A DNA stretch of 24,040 nt. It comes from Sulfurimonas sp. UBA6014. Lineage in GTDB: Bacteria > Campylobacterota > Campylobacteria > Campylobacterales > Sulfurimonadaceae. Positions 1-8,337 of the stretch are shown piece after piece. A program made the translations under genes and the position numbers. The stretch spans positions 14,027 to 38,066 of the forward strand of contig DJAA01000047.1 in assembly GCA_002428085.1 (NCBI GenBank), read 5' to 3'. The notes below the pieces were generated by a model. It ran no database searches and was not told where the DNA came from. It worked only from the letters and a program-made list of their open reading frames with translations. Position 1 is the first letter of the stretch, and each line of letters begins with the position of its first letter.

Positions 1-134
1 ACTTTATCACCTTTTTTAAGAGCAGCTATCATCTCTTTTCTGGCCTTAGCCTCTTTTTGTTGTGGGCGAATAATGACGAAATACATAATCGCGATTAAAA
101 ATACGAAGGGCAATAATTGACTTACAATTTCCAT
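1..134 (-). CDS. yajC: YajC, Sec translocon accessory protein (5' part only)
   Basis: The first 44 residues are in the window and the rest runs off the left edge. YajC is a small inner-membrane subunit associated with SecDF-YidC that helps the Sec translocon. The visible part has a short N-terminus, one hydrophobic helix at about residues 6-22, and then the family-typical IIRPQQKEAKAR stretch leading into a basic cytoplasmic region. The ATG at 134 follows a clear AAAGGAT ribosome site. It is transcribed away from lnt, so the two envelope genes are divergent. secD and secF are expected beyond the left edge, but that cannot be seen. The family call is firm from the TM plus RPQQK signature. Confidence 0.9.
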   Translation of the reverse strand, partial: MEIVSQLLPFVFLIAIMYFVIIRPQQKEAKARKEMIAALKKGDK

Positions 135-167
135 AAAAAAGTATCCTTTGTTGATAAAATTGGTCGG

Positions 168-173
168 ATTATA
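168..173 (-). promoter_or_regulatory. -10 box of the yajC promoter
   Basis: On the minus strand this is a perfect TATAAT preceded by TTTTTTG. Initiation would fall about 27 bases before the yajC ATG, with the AAAGGAT ribosome site in between. No convincing -35 box is seen, which is usual for sigma-70 promoters in this phylum. Confidence 0.55.
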
Positions 174-252
174 CAAAAAATATATTAATACGAGACTGAA
201 TATTTACTCACTTTTTATTAAAATCAGACTCTGAAAATGTATTAAAATTGAC

Positions 253-258
253 TATAAT
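253..258 (+). promoter_or_regulatory. -10 box immediately before lnt
   Basis: A perfect TATAAT lies only 7 bases before the ATG at 266, and it contains the ATG at 257. If it is the lnt promoter, the transcript begins at or next to the 266 start codon and would be leaderless or nearly so. Confidence 0.45.
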
Positions 259-265
259 GCCGTTT

Positions 266-1483
266 ATGAATAAAAAATTACTCCCTTTATTTTCTGATAT
301 TGGATATGGAATCCTTACAGCCCTTTTGTTTAGTGCTTTTATCTACTTTGACCATTTTGGCATCAGTATAAAACTCATCAACACACTCTTTGGAATCTTT
401 GCTCTAGCACTTTTACTCTACATCCCAAAAAGAGCCGTTTTAGTTGCTGGATTTTTTATAGGTTTGCTTTGGTTTTACTGGATAGGATACAGTTTTAAGT
501 ATAACGATGTGGGCTTTTTAACCCCTTTTGTCTCCTTTGGTTTTGCCCTGATTTATATGCTATTTTTTGGGGTTTTAGCATTGACTCGCAACGTTTACAT
601 ACGAGCATTATTTCTTTTTGGTTTGAGTTTTTTTGAACCTTTTGACTTTAACTGGCTACAAATAGAGCTTCTTTTTGTTAATAGTTACCTAGGAATTTTT
701 AAGTACCAACTTGCCCTTATTTTACTCGCGCTTAGTCTACCCGCTTCCATAAAAAAACCTTTTACATATGCACCGCTCCTCTTACTCTTTCTAGCAATAA
801 ACATAAACCAGCCCTCACAAAAAGAGGCACCTTTAAAAATCAAACTTGTTGCTACAGATGTCAAACAAGAGCGCAAATGGCTCTCAGAATCCAAAAACCA
901 AATCATCCAAGAGAATCTCAACCAAATTATTTATGCCATTTATGAAGGTTATGATGTCGTCGTCTTACCTGAGTCTGTTTTTCCTCTGTTTATGAATACA
1001 CACCCTCGACTAGAAGCTACTCTTATGGAACTCTCTCACCATATTGCCATTGTCGCAGGAGCGCTTTTAGAAGAAAATAACCAAAACTACAATGTGACAT
1101 ATTCTTTCCAAAATGCTCAAGTACAAGTCGCTAAAAAACTTATCCTTGTCCCTTTTGGCGAATACATCCCCCTTCCAGCATTTGCCAAAAAAATTATTAA
1201 TGACACCTTTTTTGCAGGTCAAGCCGATTTTTCCATAGCCAAAGAGCCTACAGATTTTATCATCAAGGGGATAAAGTTTAGAAATGCGATTTGCTACGAG
1301 TCGACATGCCAAGAGATATATGATGGCGACGTAGATTATGTGATAGTCACAAGTAACAATGCATGGTTTGCGCCCTCCATTGAACCTACTTTGCAAAAAC
1401 TCTTAATGCAGTTTTATGCAAGAAAAAATAATGCCACGATTTATCACTCTGCAAATTATAAAGGAACGGGAATCGTAAAATGA
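266..1483 (+). CDS. lnt: Apolipoprotein N-acyltransferase
   Basis: Lnt transfers the third acyl chain from phospholipid to the N-terminal cysteine of lipoproteins in the inner membrane. The N-terminal half (about residues 5-185) is a run of hydrophobic helices. The C-terminal part is a nitrilase-fold domain with the full catalytic triad: Glu in VVLPES (E236), Lys before LILVPFGEYIP (K291) and Cys in NAICYE (C343), counted from the ATG at 266. At 405 residues it is shorter than the roughly 510 of E. coli; it ends soon after the nitrilase domain (GTGIVK) and lacks the C-terminal TM helix of the E. coli enzyme. Possible starts are TTG 248, ATG 257 and ATG 266, none with a good ribosome site; 266 is preferred because a -10 box covers 253-258. 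Confidence 0.88.
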   Translation: MNKKLLPLFSDIGYGILTALLFSAFIYFDHFGISIKLINTLFGIFALALLLYIPKRAVLVAGFFIGLLWFYWIGYSFKYNDVGFLTPFVSFGFALIYMLFFGVLALTRNVYIRALFLFGLSFFEPFDFNWLQIELLFVNSYLGIFKYQLALILLALSLPASIKKPFTYAPLLLLFLAININQPSQKEAPLKIKLVATDVKQERKWLSESKNQIIQENLNQIIYAIYEGYDVVVLPESVFPLFMNTHPRLEATLMELSHHIAIVAGALLEENNQNYNVTYSFQNAQVQVAKKLILVPFGEYIPLPAFAKKIINDTFFAGQADFSIAKEPTDFIIKGIKFRNAICYESTCQEIYDGDVDYVIVTSNNAWFAPSIEPTLQKLLMQFYARKNNATIYHSANYKGTGIVK

Positions 1484-1494
1484 TTTCTTTTTGA

Positions 1495-1500
1495 TATAAT
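1495..1500 (+). promoter_or_regulatory. Extended -10 promoter of ppk
   Basis: TTGATATAAT ends at 1500, giving a TGn-TATAAT extended -10. It lies just after the lnt stop and 28 bases before the ppk ATG, with a CAGGAC ribosome site between. ppk therefore probably has its own promoter besides any readthrough from lnt. Confidence 0.6.
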
Positions 1501-1528
1501 TTCCTAAAATGCGCACACAGGACACTCC

Positions 1529-3631
1529 ATGATAGTCAATCTAAAAAATCCAAACCTTTACAATAACCGTGAATTATCATGGCTTCAATTTAATACTCGA
1601 GTTTTAAGACAAGCGCAAGATGAGTCATTACCACTTCTGGAGAGACTCAAATTTTTAGCCATTTATGGGACCAATTTGGATGAATTTTATATGATTCGTG
1701 TTGCGGGACTTAAAAAACTCTTTACAGGCGGCATCATTATCTCAGGAGCAGACAGGCTCACCCCGTTACAACAACTCAGAGAGATAAGAAAATATATCCA
1801 TCAAGAGCAACAGGTCGTCGAGCACTGCATGAAAGATGTCCTCAAAAAATTGGAGCATCAAGGGATTTTTATAAAATCGCATCGTGATACAAACCAGAAT
1901 GAAAAAAACTTACTCAAGAAAATTTTCAAAGAGCAAATCTACCCTGTAATCATCCCTATTGCCATTGATTCTACCCACCCTTTTCCACAACTCAACAACT
2001 TAAGCTTTGGGCTTATTGTAAAGCTCAAAGATAGCGATGATGAAACCATAGAAAGGTCGGGCATAATTCGCGTTCCAAGAGTTTTAGGGAGATTTGTGGA
2101 GCTTGGAAAAGGGATTTACGTCCCTATTGAGAGTCTTATAGCACAACACGTTGAAGATTTATTTCCAGGGCATACACTCATAAAATACGCCGCATTTCGA
2201 GTTACAAGAAATGCCGATTTAGAGATAGCCGAAGAGGAAGCTGATGACTTTATGGAACTCCTTGAAGAGGGGTTAAAACTCCGCAAAAAAGGGGAGCTTG
2301 TAAGACTTGAGGTCGGTATTCATTCTGATGATGAAATCATAAATTTTTTCAACCGCCATGCAAATATCTATAAAGACGACATCTACCAAACGCAGACATT
2401 TTTGAACTTTTCTGCACTTTGGCAAATTGTCTCCAATAAAGATTTTGCCCATCTTTTGCCTGCTCCATTTAAACCAAGAGTTCTTCCGCCGCTCGATACG
2501 AGTGAAGACATTTTTGCAACTTTAGAAAGCCAAGATATTTTGATGTACCACCCTTATGAGAGTTTCGACCCTGTCGTCCAGTTTATTCAAACAGCCTCAA
2601 AAGACCCTGAAGTTGTCTCTATAAAAATGACTCTTTACCGTTCAGGAACAAATTCTCCAATCGTTCAAGCGCTCATGAGTGCTTCAGAATCGGGAAAACA
2701 AGTCACGGTCATGGTTGAATTAAAAGCGAGATTTGATGAAGAAAATAACCTCATCTGGGCAAAAGCTCTTGAAAAATCGGGTGCGCATGTTATTTACGGT
2801 ATCCAAGGTTTTAAAGTCCATGCAAAAGCAACTTTAGTTACAAGAAGAAAAAATGGCAAACTAAAGCAATACGCGCACCTAGGGACAGGAAACTACAATC
2901 CTGCGACTTCTAAAATATATACAGATATGAGCTACATGACCTCAAAAGATGAGATTACAAGCGATTTAACCCGCTTTTTTCACTTTTTGACAGGCTTTAG
3001 CAAAAAAGGGAAACTTGACGAACTTTATATGGCTCCAACGCAAATAAAACCAAAAATTCTCTCCCTCATCCAAAACGAAGCGAGAAAAGGTGCTGAGGGA
3101 CATATCATCGCAAAAATTAACTCTCTTGTTGATGCTGATGTCATCAGAGCACTCTACAAAGCAAGTCAAGCAGGGGTAAAAATAGAACTTATCGTTCGCG
3201 GTATCTGCTGTTTGAGACCAGGTATCGAGGGAGTAAGTGAAAATATACGCGTCATCTCTATTGTTGGAAAATACCTAGAACATCCAAGAAGTTTTTACTT
3301 TAAAAACGATGCAGTGCAGACATATATCTCCTCTGCAGACTGGATGCCAAGAAATCTTGTCAAACGGATTGAACTTCTCACGGGGATAAACGATGAAGCG
3401 GCAAGAGACAAAATAACGCAGATTTTGAAACTTCAATGCTCTGACAATACTTTGGCACATGAGCTTCAAAGTGACGGCTCATACATCAAAGTGAAAAAAG
3501 AAGAAGCTGAAAAAACAGTAAACAACCATAAAATCATGGAAGATTTTGTTATTAAAGTCTCCAAAGCCACAACAAAAGAGAATTCGCCAAGCACTTCAGA
3601 GCTTATTTCTCGCCTATTTATAGAGAGCTAA
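1529..3631 (+). CDS. ppk: Polyphosphate kinase 1
   Basis: PPK1 reversibly polymerises the gamma phosphate of ATP into inorganic polyphosphate. The 700-residue length is typical. The N-terminal domain opens with the conserved NRELSWLQFNTRVL. The two phospholipase-D-like C domains carry the catalytic histidines: GFKVHAKATL holds H431, the expected phospho-acceptor equivalent to E. coli H435, and YAHLGTGNYN holds H450, equivalent to H454. A further conserved block is VIRALYKASQAGVKIELIVRGICCLRPG. No truncation or frameshift is seen. One base separates its TAA from the ATG of the carbonic-anhydrase-like gene, so the two are likely co-transcribed and coupled. Confidence 0.97.
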   Translation: MIVNLKNPNLYNNRELSWLQFNTRVLRQAQDESLPLLERLKFLAIYGTNLDEFYMIRVAGLKKLFTGGIIISGADRLTPLQQLREIRKYIHQEQQVVEHCMKDVLKKLEHQGIFIKSHRDTNQNEKNLLKKIFKEQIYPVIIPIAIDSTHPFPQLNNLSFGLIVKLKDSDDETIERSGIIRVPRVLGRFVELGKGIYVPIESLIAQHVEDLFPGHTLIKYAAFRVTRNADLEIAEEEADDFMELLEEGLKLRKKGELVRLEVGIHSDDEIINFFNRHANIYKDDIYQTQTFLNFSALWQIVSNKDFAHLLPAPFKPRVLPPLDTSEDIFATLESQDILMYHPYESFDPVVQFIQTASKDPEVVSIKMTLYRSGTNSPIVQALMSASESGKQVTVMVELKARFDEENNLIWAKALEKSGAHVIYGIQGFKVHAKATLVTRRKNGKLKQYAHLGTGNYNPATSKIYTDMSYMTSKDEITSDLTRFFHFLTGFSKKGKLDELYMAPTQIKPKILSLIQNEARKGAEGHIIAKINSLVDADVIRALYKASQAGVKIELIVRGICCLRPGIEGVSENIRVISIVGKYLEHPRSFYFKNDAVQTYISSADWMPRNLVKRIELLTGINDEAARDKITQILKLQCSDNTLAHELQSDGSYIKVKKEEAEKTVNNHKIMEDFVIKVSKATTKENSPSTSELISRLFIES

Positions 3632-3632
3632 C

Positions 3633-4160
3633 ATGATATACCCATTCAAAGGCATTATGCCAAAAATCGCAGATAAGAGTTGGATTGCACCCTCAGCAGA
3701 TGTTATCGGAGAGGTGAGTTGTGGAAGTGATTGTTCCATCTGGTTTGGCTGCGTAGTTCGCGGCGATGTCCATTATATAAAAATCGGCGATAGAACCAAT
3801 ATCCAAGATTTAAGTATGGTGCATGTGACGCACTACAAAAAAGAGGACAAAAGTGACGGAAACCCGACCATCATTGGCGATGACGTAACCATCGGACACA
3901 GAGTGATGCTTCACGGCTGCACCATAGAAAATGCCTGCCTTATCGGCATGAGTGCGACCATACTTGATGGTGCAGTCATAGGCAAAGAGTCCATCGTCGG
4001 TGCAGGTGCGCTTGTCACTAAAGGGAAGATTTTTCCACCACGTTCCCTTATCATGGGAAGCCCTGCAAAGGTCGTGCGAGAACTCAGCGACGCAGAGGTA
4101 AAAGAGCTTTATGCCTCCGCCGCGCGTTATGTTGCCTTTAAAAAAGATTACCAAAACTAA
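3633..4160 (+). CDS. Gamma-carbonic-anhydrase family protein (YrdA type)
   Basis: A 175-residue left-handed beta-helix protein built from hexapeptide repeats, including IGDRTNIQD, IGDDVTIGHRVMLHG, IGMSATILDGAVIG and IVGAGALVTKG. The metal-site histidines of the gamma-CA family are present: MVHVTH (H64/H67) and GHRVMLHGC (H89, H94). The sequence closely follows the YrdA/PaaY subgroup, for example DGNPTIIGDDVTIGHRVMLH, and ends in the usual short C-terminal helix. These proteins bind zinc or iron as trimers; whether members of this subgroup hydrate CO2 varies and cannot be told here. It sits 1 base after ppk and 6 bases before the TRIC-type gene, so it is in the middle of an operon. Confidence 0.9.
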   Translation: MIYPFKGIMPKIADKSWIAPSADVIGEVSCGSDCSIWFGCVVRGDVHYIKIGDRTNIQDLSMVHVTHYKKEDKSDGNPTIIGDDVTIGHRVMLHGCTIENACLIGMSATILDGAVIGKESIVGAGALVTKGKIFPPRSLIMGSPAKVVRELSDAEVKELYASAARYVAFKKDYQN

Positions 4161-4166
4161 CTCTTT

Positions 4167-4778
4167 ATGCCAGAGTATTTTATCGTTGCAGACATTTTAG
4201 GCATCATCGCTTTTAGCCTTAGCGGTTTTCTCATCGCCATAAAAAACGACCTTGACATACTCGGCATAGTTATAGCCTCAGCGCTCACCGCTCTTGGTGG
4301 TGGCATCATCAGAGATGCCATTCTCAGCTCTGCGCCCTTTGCTTTCACCTCACTTTACCCAGCACTCACGCTCATCGTCACTATTTTAATCGCCTACTTT
4401 TTTAGAGTCTATAAAAAACCCTCTATTGAGAGAAAATGGATATTTGTAGTCAGCGACACCATAGGTTTAGTTGCTTTTAGCATCACGGGGGCGATTCTAG
4501 CCATCCATGCAGGATACAATTTTTTTGGCATCATCATCTTAAGTTTCATCACCGCAGTCGGTGGTGGCGTGACTAGAGACATCATGATAAACCAAGTCCC
4601 AACTGTTCTCATAAGTGACTTCTACGGCTCCATTGCCGTCATAGTCGCCCTCGCTCTTGGGGCACTTGAAATGTTTGATGCGCTCAATGAAGTCACCATC
4701 TTGTCCGTTGCAGTAGCCTCCGTCATCCTAAGACTCATCGCGTTCAAAAGAGGCTGGCATTTGCCGACACTTACATAA
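4167..4778 (+). CDS. TRIC/UPF0126 family membrane protein (YadS/YicG-like)
   Basis: A 203-residue, almost wholly hydrophobic protein made of two homologous three-helix units plus a final helix. The internal repeat is visible as ALGGGIIRDAI (GGG at residues 44-46) and AVGGGVTRDIM (GGG at 132-134), 88 residues apart. The glycine-rich kinks in the middle of the helices are the signature of the prokaryotic TRIC channel family, which form trimeric cation channels; the same Pfam family has been linked to glycine transport. The substrate cannot be decided from sequence. It is the last gene of the ppk cluster and converges on htpX, whose stop is 44 bases away. Confidence 0.85.
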   Translation: MPEYFIVADILGIIAFSLSGFLIAIKNDLDILGIVIASALTALGGGIIRDAILSSAPFAFTSLYPALTLIVTILIAYFFRVYKKPSIERKWIFVVSDTIGLVAFSITGAILAIHAGYNFFGIIILSFITAVGGGVTRDIMINQVPTVLISDFYGSIAVIVALALGALEMFDALNEVTILSVAVASVILRLIAFKRGWHLPTLT

Positions 4779-4822
4779 ATCTAGGTATTGGCATGTGCAA
4801 AACCTTTTACCCCTCTCTGCTT

Positions 4823-5680
4823 CTAATATTTAAGCAAATTGTCTATTCGGCTTTGTAGCGGCGGGTGCGAACTTAGGAGACTTAAAAAAGAGTTTCCGCT
4901 GATGCCAAAGGCTGCCATCTCTTTTGGAAGAGCGGGGTTTTCTTTGAGGTTTTGGAGTTTTTTGAGTGCGGCTACCATTTTATTTGTCCCGACAAGTTGT
5001 GCACTTGCTTCATCGGCTCTGTATTCACGAAATCTGCTAAACCACATGACGATTATGGAAGCTAAAATACCTAAAACCATCTCGGCTATGAAAACGGTTG
5101 CATAGTAAGCGATGCCGTTTCCCTCTCTGTTTTTGAAGACCGCCTTGTCGATAATGCCGCCGACAACACGTGCTAAAAAAATCACAAGTGTGTTTACAAC
5201 GCCCTGAATTAGGGAGAGCGTTACCATGTCGCCATTAGCCACATGCCCTATTTCATGCGCTAAAACGCCCTCGATTTCATCCTGACTCATGACCTGCAAA
5301 AGCCCCCAGGAGACAGCTACGAGTGCATCGTTTTTATTCCATCCTGTCGCAAACGCATTGGGTGCTCCCTCATACATGCCAACTTCTGGAGTTTGTATCC
5401 CTGCATTTTGACTGATTGCCTCCACCCGTGCGTAAAGCCATCGCTCATCGCTGTTGTTAAAATTTTGTGGGTCAATAATATGGACACCCATCGACTTTTT
5501 CGCCATCCATTTTGAGAGCAAAAGAGAGATAAAACTCCCGCCCATACCAAAAACAAGTGCAAAAAGAAGCAGTGAACCATAGTTGCCACCCATAGCCGCG
5601 TCAAGCCCTAAAACCTTTGTAGTAAAAAGCAAAACAGCCATAACAGCCAAGTTTGTGAGTAAAAATAAAAGAATTCTCAT
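4823..5680 (-). CDS. htpX: HtpX, membrane-bound zinc metalloprotease
   Basis: HtpX is a heat-shock-associated M48 protease that degrades damaged inner-membrane proteins together with FtsH. The 285-residue length is typical. It has two N-terminal TM helices (about 5-25 and 36-57), the zinc motif LAHEIGHVANGD (H142, E143, H146), two further hydrophobic segments (about 158-176 and 195-213), and the third zinc ligand in REYRADE (E219). NAFATG and SSHPPLQSRI are also family signatures. The ATG at 5680 follows an AGGAG ribosome site. It is a single gene between the convergent TRIC-type gene and argJ. On the minus strand TATGCT (5710-5715) is a possible weak -10 box. Confidence 0.96.
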   Translation of the reverse strand: MRILLFLLTNLAVMAVLLFTTKVLGLDAAMGGNYGSLLLFALVFGMGGSFISLLLSKWMAKKSMGVHIIDPQNFNNSDERWLYARVEAISQNAGIQTPEVGMYEGAPNAFATGWNKNDALVAVSWGLLQVMSQDEIEGVLAHEIGHVANGDMVTLSLIQGVVNTLVIFLARVVGGIIDKAVFKNREGNGIAYYATVFIAEMVLGILASIIVMWFSRFREYRADEASAQLVGTNKMVAALKKLQNLKENPALPKEMAAFGISGNSFLSLLSSHPPLQSRIDNLLKY

Positions 5681-5757
5681 CTGTAATCTCCTAGTTTTTT
5701 GATTCTAAAAGCATAACATTGAAGCAGTAAACGATGAGGAAGAGGAAATTGGCATAT

Positions 5758-5790
5758 AAAAAGTTTCACCTATTAAGATTATAGAAACTT
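5758..5790 (-). terminator. Possible weak terminator after argJ
   Basis: On the minus strand a 7-bp stem (AAGTTTC with GAAACTT, 5784-5790 and 5761-5767) closes a 16-base loop and runs into TTTTTA. It overlaps the argJ stop codon (5789-5791). The stem is AT-rich and the loop large, so this is tentative. Confidence 0.4.
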
Positions 5791-6976
5791 ATGTCCTATA
5801 ATCCGCATTAATTTTAACATATTCATAGCCCAAGTCGCAACCATAGGCTGTAAAATTCCCTTTTGCTATCCCTAAGTCACATGAGATTGTGAACTTTGGA
5901 AGCTTCATGATGGCGGCGGCTTTTTCTTCCATGGCTTCGTTAAAAAGCAACTCGCCCCTTTTATAAACACATAACTCATTAAAAGAGATAGTTAAACTCT
6001 CTTCATAAGATTCAACGCCACTAGCGCCAACAGTTGAAGCGATTCTGCCCCAGTTTGGGTCTTCTCCATAGAGTGCAGTTTTTACTAAAAGTGAGTCTGA
6101 TAAAGCCTTTGCAACTGCTTGTGCATCTTTATCGGTTTTTGCACCTGTAACATTGTAGGTGACAAGTTTCGTTGCACCCTCGCCGTCTCGCACCATCTCC
6201 AAAGCCAAAAAGTGCATCACTTGAAATAAAGCTTCTGCAAAAGCTTCCTTATCATAGGCTCCGCTCATGGCGTTTGAGAGAAGTAACACCGTGTCATTTG
6301 TCGAGGTGTCGCCATCGACGCTTATGGCGTTAAATGTCGTGACGATGACCTCATCCAAAATCTCTTGCATCTCTTTTTGTTTTACATCCGCATCGGTTGT
6401 AATGAAGCAAAGCATAGTTGCCATGGCAGGGTTTATCATCCCCGCCCCTTTTGCCATTGCACCGATACTAAAACTACTTCCATCATCAAGGGTAACTTTG
6501 AGTGCTATCTCTTTTGAAAATTTGTCGGTCGTCATGATGGCACTTGAAGCGTTTGAAGGCTCTTTTTTGCTCAAGTCAAAAAGTTTTACGCCCTCTTTTA
6601 TTTTCGCCTTTGGAAGTCGCACACCGATAACACCCGTAGAACTCATAAGAGGATTTTTTATTTGCGGGAATAAAGATGCCGTATGTGCCAAAACCTCGTT
6701 TATATCTTCAACACCAGCTTTACCCGTCATGGCATTTGCATTTTTTGCGTTTATGAGAATGAAGTTTGTTTTAAAGTCCCCCTTGGCACGAAAATGTTTA
6801 ATAGGGGCTGCGTACATTTTATTGGTTGTAAAAACAGAAGCTATTTCGCACTCTACTTGGCTGTATATAAATGCCAAGTCTCTTGCATTATTTGCTTTTA
6901 GTCCAGCACTTACGCCATCGCTAAAAAAACCGTTTGAGGCACAAACCCCATTTGAAACATTACTTATTTTATACAA
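5789..6976 (-). CDS. argJ: Bifunctional ornithine acetyltransferase / N-acetylglutamate synthase
   Basis: ArgJ recycles the acetyl group from N-acetylornithine to glutamate, giving the cyclic arginine pathway. The 395-residue proenzyme carries the autocleavage motif KGAGMINPAMATML; cleavage is expected between A186 and T187, the latter becoming the nucleophile of the beta chain. Other conserved blocks are GVSAGLKANNARDLA, NAKNANAMTG, SVDGDTSTNDT and GEDPNWGRI. The start is a TTG at 6976, chosen because it is followed directly by conserved N-terminal sequence and preceded by TAAGGAG at the right spacing. It overlaps the end of the channel gene by 8 bases, with the ribosome site inside that gene's last codons, so translation is probably coupled. 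Confidence 0.95.
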   Translation of the reverse strand: MYKISNVSNGVCASNGFFSDGVSAGLKANNARDLAFIYSQVECEIASVFTTNKMYAAPIKHFRAKGDFKTNFILINAKNANAMTGKAGVEDINEVLAHTASLFPQIKNPLMSSTGVIGVRLPKAKIKEGVKLFDLSKKEPSNASSAIMTTDKFSKEIALKVTLDDGSSFSIGAMAKGAGMINPAMATMLCFITTDADVKQKEMQEILDEVIVTTFNAISVDGDTSTNDTVLLLSNAMSGAYDKEAFAEALFQVMHFLALEMVRDGEGATKLVTYNVTGAKTDKDAQAVAKALSDSLLVKTALYGEDPNWGRIASTVGASGVESYEESLTISFNELCVYKRGELLFNEAMEEKAAAIMKLPKFTISCDLGIAKGNFTAYGCDLGYEYVKINADYRT

Positions 6977-8117
6977 ACTTTAACTCCTTAGGTTTTTCTC
7001 TTTTTCTTATAATCTCTTTTGTAACATTGATATCTTTTTGAGTTCCAATCACAAGGAGTTTGCACTCACTCGTAATCAAAACATCCCCTTTTGGCATAGC
7101 ACTAAATTTTCCATCTTTTTTTGTAATGCCGATGACAGAAGTATTGGTAATTTGGCGCAAATGTGTCTCTTTGAGTTTTTTCAAAATCGCCCAACTATAT
7201 TTAGGAACTGTTATCTCTTCCATGTCAAGTGGGTTATCATTTTTATACAAAAATTCTTCTATAAGATTTTCCATGTCCGGTCTTGCTGCCATGGCAGTGA
7301 TTCTTTGTGCTGTAAGTTTTGTGGGGGAGACAACCGTATTGGCTCCGAGTTTTTTGAGTTTTTCTACATCACTCATGCTTGAAGCCGACGAGATGACGTT
7401 GTAAGGTACCGGTAAAGAGTGCTCTTTTTCAAAAAGTCTCACCGAAGCTATCAGCGCGATATTGTCAGCAATAGAGTTCGAAAGAGTAATCAAACCTTTA
7501 GCAGAAGCCAAATGTGCCTTAAGCATTGAGATTTCTGCATGCGGTTCTGCTTCTAAATGGACAGGATATTTATACTCCATCGCCCACTCATGAATCTCTT
7601 TTCTTGGGTCTATAACTACAAAAGGGATATGATTTTTTCTTAGCTGTTTCGTCACTTCAATCGTGTAATCATTATGATAACAAACAACATAGTGTTTTTT
7701 TAAGCGTGCAATTTTATATAACATACGTCTCTCCTTTAGTATTTTGGCTAGCATACCTTTGTTCACAACATCAACGACGATACCTACTGCAACTGTAAAT
7801 ACTGTAAAACCTAAAATAATCAAAGTAACTGTAAAAATTTGTCCAGCTGCAGAAAACTCACCCTCTTTTAATGCGCCAAATCCAACAGTTGTAAATGTAT
7901 ATCCTGTCTGAAAAATGGCATCCATCACCTTGTAATCTTCTATATGGATGTAACCAAGGGTTCCAATAATCATACAAAGCTGAATCAGTATAAGGGGTAT
8001 TCTAAAGGGAAGAAGTTGAGCATAAAGCTCATCATTTAAGGTTATAGCAGGTTTGGGAGAGGACTCCCAGTTTAGAAATTTACGAATCCTTGCTAAAAGA
8101 TCCAAGTCAATTTCCAA
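6969..8117 (-). CDS. Potassium channel with RCK (TrkA) domain, KchA-like
   Basis: A 382-residue two-TM potassium channel subunit with a cytoplasmic RCK domain. TM1 is about residues 38-57, followed by a pore loop with the K+ selectivity filter TVGFG (77-81) and TM2 at about 92-117. The TrkA-N-like Rossmann domain follows (HYVVC to GLITLSNSIADNIALIA), and a TrkA-C domain ends the protein (about 300-370). The dinucleotide-loop GxGxxG is replaced by CYHNDY (146-151), so NAD(H) binding of the usual type is doubtful. The neighbour rpmB is the same as for H. pylori KchA (HP0490). The first codon is probably TTG 8117, 6 bases after the rpmB stop, with a weak ribosome site; TTG 8105 is the alternative. 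Confidence 0.88.
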   Translation of the reverse strand: MEIDLDLLARIRKFLNWESSPKPAITLNDELYAQLLPFRIPLILIQLCMIIGTLGYIHIEDYKVMDAIFQTGYTFTTVGFGALKEGEFSAAGQIFTVTLIILGFTVFTVAVGIVVDVVNKGMLAKILKERRMLYKIARLKKHYVVCYHNDYTIEVTKQLRKNHIPFVVIDPRKEIHEWAMEYKYPVHLEAEPHAEISMLKAHLASAKGLITLSNSIADNIALIASVRLFEKEHSLPVPYNVISSASSMSDVEKLKKLGANTVVSPTKLTAQRITAMAARPDMENLIEEFLYKNDNPLDMEEITVPKYSWAILKKLKETHLRQITNTSVIGITKKDGKFSAMPKGDVLITSECKLLVIGTQKDINVTKEIIRKREKPKELKFV

Positions 8118-8123
8118 GTAGTC

Positions 8124-8312
8124 TTAAGAATCTTTCTTAAGCGTACGAAGTTCTTTTGCAGAAATCTTAACTTTTTTCGTTGTACCATCTTCTAAAGTGA
8201 TACGAACTGATCGTAAATTTAGTAAAAAACGACGTTTTGTTCTGTTTTTAGCATGAGAAACATTGTTCCCGCTCATTGGGCCTTTGCCACTAATAGCGCA
8301 TCTTCTTGCCAT
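8124..8312 (-). CDS. rpmB: 50S ribosomal protein L28
   Basis: A 62-residue basic protein with the L28 signature: MARRCAISGKGPMSGNNVSHAKNRT is followed by RRFLLNLRSVRI and a lysine-rich C-terminus. The start is the ATG at 8312, preceded by AAGGAAG; an in-frame extension upstream to 8363 would run into the promoter and is not used. It is a component of the large ribosomal subunit. It is first in the rpmB-kch-argJ run and diverges from the HDOD gene. The -10 box TATACT and an inverted repeat lie just upstream. Confidence 0.97.
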   Translation of the reverse strand: MARRCAISGKGPMSGNNVSHAKNRTKRRFLLNLRSVRITLEDGTTKKVKISAKELRTLKKDS

Positions 8313-8337
8313 AATTAGCTTCCTTTTTGTAGGTTTT

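Noticed and set aside
3810..4154. Long minus-strand frame opposite the carbonic-anhydrase-like gene
   Set aside because: Shadow of a well-supported hexapeptide-repeat gene; it has no ribosome site or recognisable domain.
4779..4822. Possible bidirectional terminator between the TRIC-type gene and htpX
   Set aside because: Only a 4-bp AGGT/ACCT match with a long loop and four T residues; too weak to call.
6267..6983. 238-residue plus-strand frame opposite argJ
   Set aside because: argJ is complete with its cleavage motif; the opposite frame is low-complexity shadow sequence.
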